The translations under genes and the position numbers were made by a program. A model generated the notes under the pieces. It worked only from the letters and a program-made list of their open reading frames with translations, was not told the DNA's origin and searched no databases. From contig NZ_VFPA01000001.1 of the NCBI RefSeq assembly GCF_006716445.1, positions 3,162,001 through 3,226,000 of the forward strand: 64,000 bases of DNA. Direction: 5' to 3'. Of the stretch, positions 42,332-51,459 are shown in pieces (position 1 is the stretch's first letter; every line of letters begins with the position of its first letter). Source of the DNA: Pseudonocardia kunmingensis (GTDB lineage Bacteria > Actinomycetota > Actinomycetes > Mycobacteriales > Pseudonocardiaceae).

Positions 42332-43522
42332 ATGGGTGAGCGGTGCCTGCAACGGCCGGACGCGATCTCGGCGGGCCCGGGGGCGCGCGCAGCGAGCGGC
42401 CTGCCCGTGCTGCTGCTCGCGACCTTCTTCGTGTTCACCAACTACGCGGCGCTGCTGTCGGTCGTGCCGATGTGGGCGTCCCGGGGTGGTGCGGCCGATC
42501 TCGCCGTGGGCGGGACGACCGGCGTGATGATGGCCGCCACCGTGGCCACCCAGCTGACGATGCGCCGGCTGTTCCGGCTGATGTCACTGCGCGCGATGGT
42601 GATCGCCGGGAGCGTCCTGATGGGAGTCCCGGCGCTCTTCTACCCGCTCTCCGCGGACGTCGCTCCGATCCTGCTGCTCACCGCGGTCCGAGGGGTCGGG
42701 TTCGGGCTGGCCGTCACCGCGGGGGCGACGCTGGTCACCGAGGTGGCGCCGCCGCGGCGGCTGTCCGCATCGGCCTCCTACTTCGGTGCCGCCGCGGCCC
42801 TGCCGAACCTGGGTGCGCTGGCGGGCGGGGTCTGGATCGCCGAGACCATCGGCTTCTCCGTGGTGTTCCTCTCGGCCGGGCTGGCCGCCCTCGCCGGGGC
42901 CGTCGTGTCCTGGAGGCTCCCGGGACGGGCCCGCGGGCGCTTCCAGCCGGCATCGACCGCAGATGCCCGCGGCATCGCCGCGCCCGTCGTGGTGTTCCTG
43001 ATGACGGCGGGCGTGTTCGGAGCGGTGACCGCGTTCCTGCCGTTGTCCGGTCCGGACGCCGGGCTCGCCGCCACCGCCCTCCTCGCTGCCTCCGCCGCGC
43101 TGGTCGCCGCACGGCTGGCGGCCGGGCTCGTGGGGGACCACCACGGCGCGGGCCGGATGCTCCTCGGCGCGGCGTTCACCACCGCGCTCGGATGCGTGCT
43201 GATGGCGGTGGCCCTGCACGGGCCCGCATGGCTGCTGCTCGTGGGAGCCGTACTGCTCGGCGCGGGGTTCGGCGCCTGCCAGAACGACTCGTTCGTCGCC
43301 ACGGTGCAACGACTGGGCCCAACTCGCAGCGGCACGGCGAGCACGATCTGGAACATCGCCTACGACGGCGGTCTGGGGATGGGTGCCTTCGCGCTGGGCG
43401 GGGTGCTCGGGCGCCTGGGCTACGCCGGAGCGTTCCTCGCCTCGGCGGCTGCGCTCACCGCCGTGGCGGTTGCGGTCCTCGTCGGCGGTGCGGCGCGTGC
43501 GCGGGGGGCCCTCGCAGAGTGA
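42332..43522 (+). CDS. MFS family transporter
   Basis: The 396-residue protein has 12 predicted spans. MRRLFRLMSLRAMVIAGS occupies the loop 2-3 position in a degenerate form of the MFS motif, and RGVGFGLAVTAGATLVTEVAP marks the fourth-fifth span. It resembles drug-efflux type members. It diverges from a LysR gene with shared operator repeats, the common layout of an inducible export system. Confidence 0.85.
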   Translation: MGERCLQRPDAISAGPGARAASGLPVLLLATFFVFTNYAALLSVVPMWASRGGAADLAVGGTTGVMMAATVATQLTMRRLFRLMSLRAMVIAGSVLMGVPALFYPLSADVAPILLLTAVRGVGFGLAVTAGATLVTEVAPPRRLSASASYFGAAAALPNLGALAGGVWIAETIGFSVVFLSAGLAALAGAVVSWRLPGRARGRFQPASTADARGIAAPVVVFLMTAGVFGAVTAFLPLSGPDAGLAATALLAASAALVAARLAAGLVGDHHGAGRMLLGAAFTTALGCVLMAVALHGPAWLLLVGAVLLGAGFGACQNDSFVATVQRLGPTRSGTASTIWNIAYDGGLGMGAFALGGVLGRLGYAGAFLASAAALTAVAVAVLVGGAARARGALAE

Positions 43523-43611
43523 GGGCGATCGCCTGCGGCCGGCGCTGGTCGGGCTCGGGCAACCGGCACCGGACAGGGCCGTGGTGTCGGTGGACGGCTC
43601 GAGCGCCGACC

Positions 43612-43896
43612 TCAGGGGCGTGGCTGAGGAGGTAGGGAGAACCGTCCTCGCGGCCCCCGGTAGCGGGTCCCGCGGTACGGCCGGTTCAGGGCCTCCTCCA
43701 CGAACCACCAGGCCTCGTCCCGGGTCTCCGCGTACCCGTGCGACGTCTTGCCGCCGTCGAGTACCACGGTCCAGCGGTACCGGCCGGTCGTTTCGTCGAA
43801 CGTCACCGAGCCGCGCTGCTGTGACTCGATCATGCGACGTGCCTCGGCCTCGTCTGCTGCCTCACCCATCGCGAACCCCTCGCCCGTTGTCGTCAT
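43612..43896 (-). CDS. Hypothetical 94-residue protein
   Basis: A small soluble protein starting at ATG 43896 (an in-frame GTG lies at 43908). It reads GFAMGEAADEAEARRMIESQ, then a beta-rich RYRWTVVLDGGKTSHGYAETRDEAW, WFVEEALNRPYRG, and a basic Pro-rich tail. It has no recognised domain; the two strand-helix units look like a DUF-type single-domain fold. It converges on the MFS gene. Coding is supported by codon bias and a plausible start only. Confidence 0.55.
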   Translation of the reverse strand: MTTTGEGFAMGEAADEAEARRMIESQQRGSVTFDETTGRYRWTVVLDGGKTSHGYAETRDEAWWFVEEALNRPYRGTRYRGPRGRFSLPPQPRP

Positions 43897-44021
43897 CCAG
43901 AACGCCACAGCGGGGAGCCTACGTCATTCTCGCCATTTTCGCCTTGCTCGTCGTCTTCGCCCTGCTCGCCGTGCTCGCCATCACGGCTGACCCGGCCGCA
44001 CCAGCGGCTTAGGGTCCGAGC

Positions 44022-44210
44022 GTGTCGCCGGACCGACTGCTCACCACCCCTGAGGCCGCTGCGGCTCTCGGCCTGTCGGAGCGGAGCCTGTCGCGGTGGG
44101 CGAAGGAGGGTCGGCTGATGCCGACGGTCGTCACACCCGGGAACCAGTACCGGTGGGACCTCGACGAGCTGCGGGAGCAGCTCCGAGCGCTGCGGAAGCG
44201 TCCGGACTGA
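44022..44210 (+). CDS. Small helix-turn-helix protein (MerR/excisionase-like)
   Basis: The 62-residue protein is essentially one winged HTH of the MerR/Xis type: LLTTPEAAAALGLSERSLSRWAKEGRLMPTVVTPGNQYRWDLDELREQL. Residues Leu-Ser-x-x-Ser-Leu-x-x-Trp and the Tyr-Arg-Trp wing are typical of BldC-like single-domain binders and excisionases. It lies 42 bp upstream of a HAD phosphatase on the same strand. It could be a small regulator. No integrase is nearby. Confidence 0.8.
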   Translation: MSPDRLLTTPEAAAALGLSERSLSRWAKEGRLMPTVVTPGNQYRWDLDELREQLRALRKRPD

Positions 44211-44251
44211 CCGCCGCTCCCCGAACGGATCTCTCCACGGTGACGTAGCGT

Positions 44252-44941
44252 GTGATCGTGCGTTTCCACGTCGATGCCGTGCTGTTCGACATCGACGGCA
44301 CCCTGGTGGACTCCACCGCCGCGGTCGTGCGCAGCTGGACCGCATGGGCGGCGCGGTACGGCCTCGACGCCGAGGAGATCCTCCGCGTGTGCCACGGCCG
44401 GCGCAGCGAGGACACGATCGCCGGGTTCCTGCCGGTCGGGGAGCAGGCGGCGGGCGTCGCGGCGTTGGCGGAGCTGGAGCTGGCCGACCTGGACGACGTG
44501 GTCGCGCTGCCCGCGACGCGGGCGCTGCTGCGCGACCTCCCCGCTGATCGCTGGGCCGCCGTGACGTCGGGCTCGCGGGTGTTGATGCGGGCCCGCCTGG
44601 CCGCTGCGGGCCTGCCCGTTCCCGAGGTGCTCGTCTCGGCGGGCGATGTCAGCGCGGGCAAGCCCGACCCGGAGGGGTACCTGAAGGCCGCCGCCGCGCT
44701 CGGGTACGAGATCACCCGGTGCCTGGTGGTCGAGGACGCCCCGGCCGGGATCGGGGCGGGCCGCGCGGCGGGTGCGCACACGCTGGCGGTGGCGACGTCG
44801 CACCCCGCCGTGGAGCTGGCGGCGGCCGACGCCGTGGTCCCGGACCTGACCGCGTGCACGGTGGAGCGCACCGCGGACGGCCTGGTGGTGATCACGACGG
44901 CCGGGCGGGCCGGACCCCGGCCGAGCTGGTCAGGAGCCTGA
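44252..44941 (+). CDS. HAD-superfamily hydrolase (subfamily IA, sugar phosphatase-like)
   Basis: The 229-residue protein has the HAD motifs in order: VLFDIDGTLVDS (nucleophile Asp13, acid Asp15), VTSGSR (motif II Thr/Ser), KPDPEGYL (motif III Lys), and VVEDAPAGIGAGRAAGA (motif IV). The cap is a small helical bundle, as in DOG/phosphoglycolate phosphatases, so a small sugar phosphate is the likely substrate. GTG 44252 is used; GTG 44258 is possible. Confidence 0.88.
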   Translation: MIVRFHVDAVLFDIDGTLVDSTAAVVRSWTAWAARYGLDAEEILRVCHGRRSEDTIAGFLPVGEQAAGVAALAELELADLDDVVALPATRALLRDLPADRWAAVTSGSRVLMRARLAAAGLPVPEVLVSAGDVSAGKPDPEGYLKAAAALGYEITRCLVVEDAPAGIGAGRAAGAHTLAVATSHPAVELAAADAVVPDLTACTVERTADGLVVITTAGRAGPRPSWSGA

Positions 44942-45005
44942 ACCTGTCGGTCCCGTGATCCACCCGATCTGTACTCCGCGGCCGCTGTGACCGTCACGGC
45001 GCACC

Positions 45006-45041
45006 GCTCGGACCGATCATGGGTGGTTGATCGGTCCGAGC
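45006..45041. terminator. 14-bp hairpin after the HAD gene
   Basis: GCTCGGACCGATCA (45006-45019) pairs perfectly with 45028-45041 around an 8-base loop. It lies between the convergent HAD and SDR genes. The right arm is a copy of the dispersed TGATCGGNYCGAG motif. No U-run follows. Confidence 0.65.
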
Positions 45042-45102
45042 AGCACCTCAGTGCCGAGGACGCAGCTGTGGCGTGCGGCTCGGGGCGATCACGGCGGCGC
45101 GT

Positions 45103-45840
45103 TCACCAGGGCACCGGGCCGTCGTCGTCGAAGAAGCCGCCGGTCGGTCCGCCGTTCGGCAGGGTCGCGAGCCGGATGGCGATCGCCGCGCCCTGCCGCG
45201 GGGTGCGGAAGCCGCGCGAGCCGTTGAGGTCGGTCGCGGTGAAGCCGGGGCAGGCCGCGTTGACCAGGATCGTCGTGTCGTACAGCTCCTTGGCGTACTG
45301 CACGGTGATGTTGTTGAGCATGGACTTCGACGGCGAGTAGCCCGCGGAGATCGGCCGGCCCGCGTTGTCGCCGAACGTGGTCTGGCGGGTGAGGGAGCCG
45401 CCGCTGCTGGACATGTTCACGATCCGCGGTGCCGCCGCGCGGCGCAGCAGCGGCAGCATCGCGTTGGTGACGCGGACGACGCCGATCACGTTGACCTCGA
45501 CCGCCGTCCGGATGACATCGAGGCCGATCTTCGTGGGTTCCTGCGGGAAGCCGCCGATCACGCCCGCATTGTTGACGAGGACGTCGAGCCGGCCGGTCCG
45601 CTCCTCGATCAGCCGGGCCGCGGCGGCCACGCTCTCGTCGTCGGTCACGTCCAGCGGTACGCCGAACGCGTCGACGCCGGCTGCGCGCAACGTCGTCACG
45701 GCGGCCTCCCGGCGCTCGGCGTCGCGGGCCCCGACGCCGACGGTGTCGCCCAGCGCGCCCAGACCGGCCGCGATCTCGTACCCGATGCCCTTGTTCGCGC
45801 CGGTGACCAGCGCAACTCGTCGTTCGCTCACGTCCTCCAC
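45103..45840 (-). CDS. Short-chain dehydrogenase/reductase
   Basis: The 245-residue SDR has the NADP motif VTGANKGIGYEIAAGLG (residues 12-28), NNAGVIG, the catalytic Ser in NMSSSGGSL, and YSPSKSMLNN giving Tyr and Lys. It resembles carbonyl-reductase-like SDRs with the TGANKGIG signature. GTG 45840 or GTG 45831 may be the start. It diverges from a LysR gene over 95 bp, so it is the probable target of that regulator. The substrate is unknown. Confidence 0.9.
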   Translation of the reverse strand: MEDVSERRVALVTGANKGIGYEIAAGLGALGDTVGVGARDAERREAAVTTLRAAGVDAFGVPLDVTDDESVAAAARLIEERTGRLDVLVNNAGVIGGFPQEPTKIGLDVIRTAVEVNVIGVVRVTNAMLPLLRRAAAPRIVNMSSSGGSLTRQTTFGDNAGRPISAGYSPSKSMLNNITVQYAKELYDTTILVNAACPGFTATDLNGSRGFRTPRQGAAIAIRLATLPNGGPTGGFFDDDGPVPW

Positions 45841-45935
45841 GGTGGCCGCGCCGGCTCCGGGACTCCAACACCGATCGGGTGCGCACCGATACCGCAGCGG
45901 TCTCGATCCGCTGCGCCCGGCGGTAGCGTTCCCGT

Positions 45936-46784
45936 GTGGAGACGCGGGAGCTGCGGTACTTCGTCGCGGTCGCCGAGGAGCTGCACTTCGGCCGGGCCGC
46001 GCAACGGCTCGGGATGGCGCAGCCGCCGTTGTCGCGGGCGATCCGGCAGCTCGAGCGGCGCCTCGGCGTCGCCCTCCTGGAACGCACCAGCCGGTCGGTC
46101 GCGCTGACCGAGGCCGGGCGCGTCCTGCTGCGCGAGGGGCGAGCGGCGCTCGATGCGGTGGCGGCAGCCGACCGGCGGACCCGGCGAGCCGGTCTGGCCA
46201 CGACGGGCCGCCCGGCCCTCGTCCTCGTCACCAAGGCCGGGGCGTCGGGTGACCTGCTCGCGAAGCTGCTCGACGCGTACGCCGCGGAGCCCGACGCGGT
46301 GGCCGTCGACGTGCTGCTCTGCGGGTTCGCCGAGCAGGAGCGGCTGCTGCGCGACGGGCGGGCCGACGTCGCGCTGCTGCACCGGCCGCACGACTCCACC
46401 GCCGGGTTCGACACCGAGGACCTGGCCACGGAGGGGCAGGTCGCGGTCCTGCCGGCCGGGCACCACCTGACGGGGCGTGCCCACCTGCGGATGGCCGACG
46501 TCACCGCGCTGTCCGGCCTGCCGACGCCGCGGTGGCCCGGGCCGGGCGGGGAGTACCCGGACGGCCCGGGACCCGAGGTCCGCGACAACGCGCAGCTCTA
46601 CCAGCTGATCGCGCTCGGCCGGGCTGTCGCAGTGCTACCGGAGTCGGTCTGCACCCACCTGCGCGACGACCTCGCCGCCGTACCGGTGGTGGACGCGCCG
46701 CCGGTGACCACGGTGATCGCCTGGCCCCCGCACAGCCGATCCCGCGCGGTCGCCGGCCTCGTCAGGGTCGCGACGCGCCTGTAG
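45936..46784 (+). CDS. LysR-family transcriptional regulator
   Basis: The 282-residue protein has the HTH in ELRYFVAVAEELHFGRAAQRLGMAQPPLSRAIRQLERRLG (residues 5-44). This is the HFGRAA-x-x-L-x-x-AQPPLSR form common in regulators of aromatic or drug-related genes. An effector domain runs to the C-terminus (LPAGHHL, VAVLPESV). It is divergent from the SDR gene. The inducer is unknown. Confidence 0.92.
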   Translation: METRELRYFVAVAEELHFGRAAQRLGMAQPPLSRAIRQLERRLGVALLERTSRSVALTEAGRVLLREGRAALDAVAAADRRTRRAGLATTGRPALVLVTKAGASGDLLAKLLDAYAAEPDAVAVDVLLCGFAEQERLLRDGRADVALLHRPHDSTAGFDTEDLATEGQVAVLPAGHHLTGRAHLRMADVTALSGLPTPRWPGPGGEYPDGPGPEVRDNAQLYQLIALGRAVAVLPESVCTHLRDDLAAVPVVDAPPVTTVIAWPPHSRSRAVAGLVRVATRL

Positions 46785-46821
46785 AGCTTGCACCGCGCGG
46801 CCGGCGAGAGCGGTCCCGGCA

Positions 46822-47031
46822 TCAGCAGTACGAGTCCCAGATGCGCTCCCACCAGCTGAGCTGGGTGCAGTCGATCCACATCGTCGGGTGCGGCGCCGTG
46901 CTGGTGGAGACCTCGACCGCCGTGGCCGGGGTCGCCGAGGCGGCAGCGGGGATGACCATCGCCGAGCCGAGAGCCATCAGGAAGGTCGCCGTCACGGTGA
47001 TGCCGAGCCGGGTTGTCGAGCGCTTGTTCAT
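46822..47031 (-). CDS. Small secreted Trp/Cys peptide
   Basis: The 69-residue protein starts at ATG 47031 after a GGAGGATG ribosome site. Basic MNKRSTTR is followed by a hydrophobic core (LGITVTATFLMALGSAMVI) and a likely cleavage after AAASA. The remaining 35 or so residues contain TMWIDCTQLSWWERIWDSYC, with two Cys that could form a disulfide, four Trp and a C-terminal Cys. No family is recognised. It lies downstream of the membrane protein gene on the same strand, with a 116-bp gap. Confidence 0.62.
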   Translation of the reverse strand: MNKRSTTRLGITVTATFLMALGSAMVIPAAASATPATAVEVSTSTAPHPTMWIDCTQLSWWERIWDSYC

Positions 47032-47147
47032 CCATCCTCCAGAGTCGTCGGGGCGCGATCGTGCTCGGCGACGAGGGCGGTGACCAAGACAGTTCGAACT
47101 TCCGGCAAGCGTGATCAGCACCCAGCTGGTGATCATGAAGGTCTCGA

Positions 47148-47825
47148 TCAGGCCGCGCTCGGCGCCGGCTGGGCGGCGGGCCCGCCCGCGACGGACGCCG
47201 CGGCAGGACGCCGGGCGAGGTGCGCGGCGAGCAGCAGGCAGCCGAGGCCGAGCAACGTGCCGTGGACGACCCGGAACCCGGGCTCGGCGAAGAACTGCGG
47301 CAGGAACAGCACGGCACCCGCGGCGAAGGGCAGCGCCGTGCCGTGGAGGGACCGCAGCCCGACCGCGGTGAACACACCGGCCGCCGCGAGCAGGACCAGT
47401 CCGGCGGCGAAGATCGTGACCTGCGCCGGTCCCATCCGGATCGCCTCGGCGAGCTGCGCGAGCAGTGCGGGATCGTCGATCCGGGCGCCGAGGACGTGCA
47501 GCGCGAAGGTCTCGGCCCCGTAGTAGACGGCGGTCAGGCCCGTGCCGAGCCACCACGTGGCGACCGCGGCCGCGAGCGGTGTGGTGCGGTGGCGCAGGAA
47601 CAGCGCCAGCAGCCCGGTCCCCGCCAGCAGGAAGCCGAGCACGGCGGACAGGTGAGCCGTGAGCCACCAGTGCGAGCTGAACGCGGCCGCGGTGGTGGCG
47701 GGGTCGAGGTCGCCGTAGGGCCGCGCCGCGGGGTAGAGGACGAAGAGGACGCCCGCCGCGGCGAACGCGGCGGCCCCGGTGCGGCGAAGGGCGGTGCCGG
47801 CGGCTGGGGCGGGGTGGTGCGACAT
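47148..47825 (-). CDS. Hypothetical membrane protein
   Basis: The 225-residue protein has six hydrophobic spans after a short N-terminus (MSHHPAPAAGTALRRTG). Residues HWWLTAHLSAVLGFLL and AFALHVLG-like stretches resemble the DUF4386/SdpI-type small membrane proteins. A Pro/Ala tail ends it. ATG 47825 has a GGAAGGGC ribosome site. It diverges from an AraC regulator by 125 bp, which is a plausible controller. Function unknown. Confidence 0.72.
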   Translation of the reverse strand: MSHHPAPAAGTALRRTGAAAFAAAGVLFVLYPAARPYGDLDPATTAAAFSSHWWLTAHLSAVLGFLLAGTGLLALFLRHRTTPLAAAVATWWLGTGLTAVYYGAETFALHVLGARIDDPALLAQLAEAIRMGPAQVTIFAAGLVLLAAAGVFTAVGLRSLHGTALPFAAGAVLFLPQFFAEPGFRVVHGTLLGLGCLLLAAHLARRPAAASVAGGPAAQPAPSAA

Positions 47826-47950
47826 GATCGAGCCCTTCCGGGGAGAGCGGTGCTCACGACGCCGTGAGCCTGTCTGAGACTGCTGCTCCTTGTCAAGAGC
47901 ACCGCTCCGACACGCGCGCGGCGACTGCCGCCCGTCCTAGGGTTCGCACC

Positions 47951-48892
47951 ATGGACGCGATGTCCCAGCTCCTGAGCGGGCTCAGCGCGCACGGGGCGTT
48001 CGTGCTGCGGTGCTCCCTGCGGTCGCCGTGGGCGATGCGGATCGAGGACGAGGCGCCGATCAGCGTCGTCGCCCCCGTGCGGGGGCACGCCCACATCTGC
48101 CCCGATGGTGCGGATCCGGTACTGCTGAACGCCGGCGACGTCGCCGTCGTCCGGGGGCCGCGGCACTACCGGGTGGCCGACGAGGTCGACAGCGTGCCGC
48201 AGGTGCTGATCAGGCCCGGGCAGGTGTGCATCGACCTCGCCGGCCGCGACACGCCACCCATGAGCGAGGTCGGCGTCCGGACCTGGGGGAACGCCGCCGA
48301 CGGCGACACGCTGCTGCTGGACGGCACCTACGAGTCGCAGACGAGCGTGGGCCACCGGCTGCTGCGCAACCTGCCCGAGCTGGTCGTCGCCCCGCGCGAG
48401 CACGTCCCGGGGGCGCTGGTCGACTACCTCGGCGTGCAGATGGCGCTCGACGAGCCGGGCCAGGAGGCCGTCCTCGACCGCCTGCTCGACCTCGTCCTCG
48501 TCGCGGTGCTGCGGTGGTGGTTCGCCGAACAGGCCGGTGACGGGGCCAACTGGTACCGCGCCCACGCCGACCCGGTCGTCGGCCGCGCGCTCGGCCTCAT
48601 GCAGGGCGACCCCGCCGCCCCGTGGACCGTCGCGTCGCTGGCGGCGAGAAGCGGGCTGTCGCGGGCCGCGTTCGCGCGGCGCTTCACCGAGCTCGTCGGC
48701 GAGCCCCCGATGACGTTCCTGACCACCTGGCGGCTCACCGTGGCGGCCGACCTGCTCACCGAGCCGGGGATGACCGTCTCGGCGGTGGCGCGCAGGGTCG
48801 GCTACTCGACGCCGTTCGCGTTCAGCACCGCCTTCAAGCGGCTGCACGAGGTGAGCCCGCAGCACTACCGGGACCGGCAGGGGATCGCCTGA
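47951..48892 (+). CDS. AraC-family regulator with cupin N-terminal domain
   Basis: The 313-residue protein has an N-terminal cupin-like ligand domain: ISVVAPVRGHAHICPDG, LNAGDVAVVRGPRHY. The C-terminal AraC double HTH is WTVASLAARSGLSRAAFARRFTELVGEPPMTFLTTWRL and GMTVSAVARRVGYSTPFAFSTAFKRLHEVSPQHYR. This is the AraC_binding_2/cupin_6 type often found next to reductases or membrane proteins. ATG 47951 is taken. It is divergent from the membrane protein gene. Confidence 0.93.
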   Translation: MDAMSQLLSGLSAHGAFVLRCSLRSPWAMRIEDEAPISVVAPVRGHAHICPDGADPVLLNAGDVAVVRGPRHYRVADEVDSVPQVLIRPGQVCIDLAGRDTPPMSEVGVRTWGNAADGDTLLLDGTYESQTSVGHRLLRNLPELVVAPREHVPGALVDYLGVQMALDEPGQEAVLDRLLDLVLVAVLRWWFAEQAGDGANWYRAHADPVVGRALGLMQGDPAAPWTVASLAARSGLSRAAFARRFTELVGEPPMTFLTTWRLTVAADLLTEPGMTVSAVARRVGYSTPFAFSTAFKRLHEVSPQHYRDRQGIA

Positions 48893-48901
48893 CCGCCGTC
48901 C

Positions 48902-49786
48902 TCAACGCCCGTACCCGCCGTAGAGCTCCGCGAGCAGCGCGACCACGTCGTCCGTGGCCGGGTGCCGGTCGTCGCGCCACCACACCACCCGCACCGGGAC
49001 GGGGGGTGCGCCGTGCAGGCGGCGGAACACGACGCCCTGGCGCCGGTACTGGGTGAGGGTGCTCTCCGCGGTGACCCCGATGCAGCGCCCGGTGGCGATG
49101 ACGGCGAGCCAGTCGTCGACGTCGCGGGTCTCCTCCACCTCGGGGCGGGCGTCCGGCGGCCAGAGCTCGACGGTGCCGGTGCCGGTGCGCGGGTCGACCG
49201 CGAGGACCCGGCTCGCCAGGTCGGCGGGCCGAAGCCGGCTGCGGCGGGCGAGCGGGTCGTCCGCGGCGAGCGCGGCGTAGCGCGGCTCCAGGCCGACGAC
49301 GGCGCCGGCGAACCGGCGGGGGTCGATGCGCTCGGGGTCGAGCACGGCGGACGCGGAGCGCACGACGGCGACGTCGCAGGCGCCCTCGGCCAGGCCGCCG
49401 GTCGGCGAGTTGGTGCGGACGAGCTGCAGCGTCACGTCCGGGTGCTGCGCGGCCCACCGCCGCTGCAGGGCGAGCGTGTGCTTCCCCACGGCCGCCCACG
49501 CGTGGCCGAGGCGCAGCCGGCCCGCGCCGCCGCGCACCTCCCTCGCCAGGTCCTCGACCTCGGCGAGGACCCGCCTCGCCCGGCTCACGGCCCGCTCTCC
49601 CGCGGCGGTGAGCAGGACCTCCCGGCTGGTGCGCCGCAGCAGTCGCGCCCCGAGCGCCTCCTCCAGCGCCGCGAGCGTGCGGGAGACCGACGGCTGGGTG
49701 CGGCCGAGCTCCGCGGCCGCACCGGTGAACCCGCCGGCGTCGGCGATCGCCACCAGGCAGCGCAGGTGCCGCAGCTCGACATCCAT
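48902..49786 (-). CDS. LysR-family transcriptional regulator
   Basis: The 294-residue protein starts at ATG 49786 with HLRCLVAIADAGGFTGAAAELGRTQPSVSRTLAALEEALG, a canonical LysR HTH at residues 5-45, and continues with the effector-binding domain. It is divergent from a DMT-type exporter over 68 bp, so it likely controls it. It converges on the AraC gene with only 9 bp between stops. The inducer is unknown. Confidence 0.92.
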   Translation of the reverse strand: MDVELRHLRCLVAIADAGGFTGAAAELGRTQPSVSRTLAALEEALGARLLRRTSREVLLTAAGERAVSRARRVLAEVEDLAREVRGGAGRLRLGHAWAAVGKHTLALQRRWAAQHPDVTLQLVRTNSPTGGLAEGACDVAVVRSASAVLDPERIDPRRFAGAVVGLEPRYAALAADDPLARRSRLRPADLASRVLAVDPRTGTGTVELWPPDARPEVEETRDVDDWLAVIATGRCIGVTAESTLTQYRRQGVVFRRLHGAPPVPVRVVWWRDDRHPATDDVVALLAELYGGYGR

Positions 49787-49854
49787 ACGTCCAGCGTATC
49801 GCTGGATCGCGCATTGCATTTTGCGAATGCTTTGCGGCGGCTCATCCTGGCGGT

Positions 49855-50799
49855 GTGGACACCGGCACCTCGACCCCAGCCCCCGAGCGCCTCCGCGCGT
49901 CGGGGGTGGCGCTCATGGTGGGCAGCGGTCTGGCGAGCCAGTCGGGGGCGGCGGCCGGGGCGCTCGCGTTCGACGCGATCGGGCCGGTCGGCGTGGTGGC
50001 GGTGCGCCAGTGGGTGGCAGCGGTGGTGCTGCTGGCGGTCGGGCGGCCGCGGCTGCGGTCGTTCACCCGGGAGCAGTGGTGGCCGGTGCTCGGGCTGGCC
50101 GCGGTGTTCGCCGTCATGAACGTGTCGCTCTACAGCGCGATCGACCGCATCGGGCTCGGCCTGGCCGTCACCCTCGAGTTCCTCGGCCCCCTGGCCGTCG
50201 CGCTGGCCGGCGCCCGGCACCGCGCCACGCTCGGCTGCGCGGCGCTGGCCGCGGCCGGCGTCGTGGTGCTCACCCGGCCGCAGCCGGCCACCGACGCGCT
50301 CGGCATCGGGCTGGCGCTGCTCGCCGCCCTGTGCTGGGCCTGCTACATCCTGCTCAACCGCACGGTCGGCAGGCGGACGCCCGGGGTGAGCGGCTCGGCC
50401 GCCGCGGGTGTGGTGTCCGGGCTGGTGTACGTGCCGGTCGGCATCGCGGTCCTCCTCGCGCACCCGCCCACCGCCGCCGCGCTCGCCTACGCCGCCACCG
50501 CGGGCGTGCTGGCGTCGGTCGTGCCGTTCCTGGCCGACCTGCTGGCCCTGCGTCGCGTCCCCGCCCACCTCTTCGGGATCTTCATGAGCGGCAGCCCGGT
50601 GTACGCGGCGACCGTCGGCGCGATCGTGCTCGGCCAGGCGCTCGCCGTGCTCGACTGGCTCGGCATCGCGCTCGTCGTCACGGCCAATGCCATGGCGGTG
50701 CTCCTCACCTCGCGGCGCGCGCGGACGGCACGGCGGGACGCGCGCGTTCCACGCCAGGCGCCGGGAGACCACGGCCCTGGCGGCGTCGACGCCGCGTGA
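49855..50799 (+). CDS. EamA/DMT-family transporter (RhtA-like)
   Basis: The 314-residue protein has ten spans in two EamA repeats: SGLASQSGAAAGALAFDAIGPVGVVAVRQW, LYSAIDRIGLGLAVTLEFLGPLAVAL in the first, and VVPFLADLLALRRVPAHLFGIFMSGSPVYAATVGAIVLGQAL in the second. The pattern is close to RhtA/YdcZ-type amino acid or metabolite exporters. The 35-residue tail is basic and probably disordered. The GTG start at 49855 lies 68 bp from the divergent LysR. Confidence 0.9.
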   Translation: MDTGTSTPAPERLRASGVALMVGSGLASQSGAAAGALAFDAIGPVGVVAVRQWVAAVVLLAVGRPRLRSFTREQWWPVLGLAAVFAVMNVSLYSAIDRIGLGLAVTLEFLGPLAVALAGARHRATLGCAALAAAGVVVLTRPQPATDALGIGLALLAALCWACYILLNRTVGRRTPGVSGSAAAGVVSGLVYVPVGIAVLLAHPPTAAALAYAATAGVLASVVPFLADLLALRRVPAHLFGIFMSGSPVYAATVGAIVLGQALAVLDWLGIALVVTANAMAVLLTSRRARTARRDARVPRQAPGDHGPGGVDAA

Positions 50800-50808
50800 C
50801 CGGACCCG

Positions 50809-51195
50809 TCACAGGTAGGGGCGGGTGATCATCTCGAGGAAGTGGCCCGCGGGATCCCGGAAGTAGACGCCGCGGCCGCCGTGCTCGGTGTTGGTCTGCC
50901 CGGGACGGGACATCTGCGGGTCGGCCCAGTGCTCGACGCCGCGCTCGCGCAGTCGCCGGTAGGCGCGGTCGAAGAGCTCGTCGTCGACGAGGAACGCGTA
51001 GTGCTGGTTCTGGATCTCGGGGAACGCGTCGACCGGGAGGTCGGCGAACTGGATCAACACCCCGCCGTCGAGCAGCACGTTCGTGAACGGGCCCCACGAG
51101 GGCGCCTCCGCGGCCTCGAAGATCTCGCGGAAGAAGCGGGCGGACTCCGCGCGGTCCCGCGCGGCGACGATGGTGTGGTTGAACGTGACGGGCAT
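50809..51195 (-). CDS. VOC-family (glyoxalase/dioxygenase-fold) protein
   Basis: The 128-residue protein has the vicinal-oxygen-chelate fold: FNHTIVAARDRAESARFFREIFE, with a metal His at position 6. LIQFADLPV, HYAFLVDDELFDRAYRRLRERG and VYFRDPAGHFLEMITRPYL, with the second His and final Glu, follow. One fold repeat duplicates in the dimer. It may be a glyoxalase-like, resistance or dioxygenase-type enzyme. It converges on the EamA gene with a 9-bp gap. Confidence 0.88.
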   Translation of the reverse strand: MPVTFNHTIVAARDRAESARFFREIFEAAEAPSWGPFTNVLLDGGVLIQFADLPVDAFPEIQNQHYAFLVDDELFDRAYRRLRERGVEHWADPQMSRPGQTNTEHGGRGVYFRDPAGHFLEMITRPYL

Positions 51196-51459
51196 GGTGT
51201 CCTCTCGGTCGTGGCGTGCACCGAGCAGGAGGGCCTTCCCGGACCGGTGAGCACGCCTCGTGCCGCGAGAACCGGGGGAGATGCGCGCCGCGGGCCCGTG
51301 CGGGAGGTGCTCGACCCGACGCGTGACGTCGGTGCCGGCCGGTACGGCCACTCCTTCCCGGTAGGCCCATGGGGGCGCGATGAGGAGGGTAGACGCTCCG
51401 CTCGGGCGCGGCCAGACCCCGCTCGGCACCGGCCCGGACGTACGTGACGGGCTAAGGTC

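Noticed and set aside
45828..46484. Minus-strand open frame opposite the LysR gene at 45936
   Set aside because: Antisense to a certain LysR gene, with composition typical of a shadow frame.
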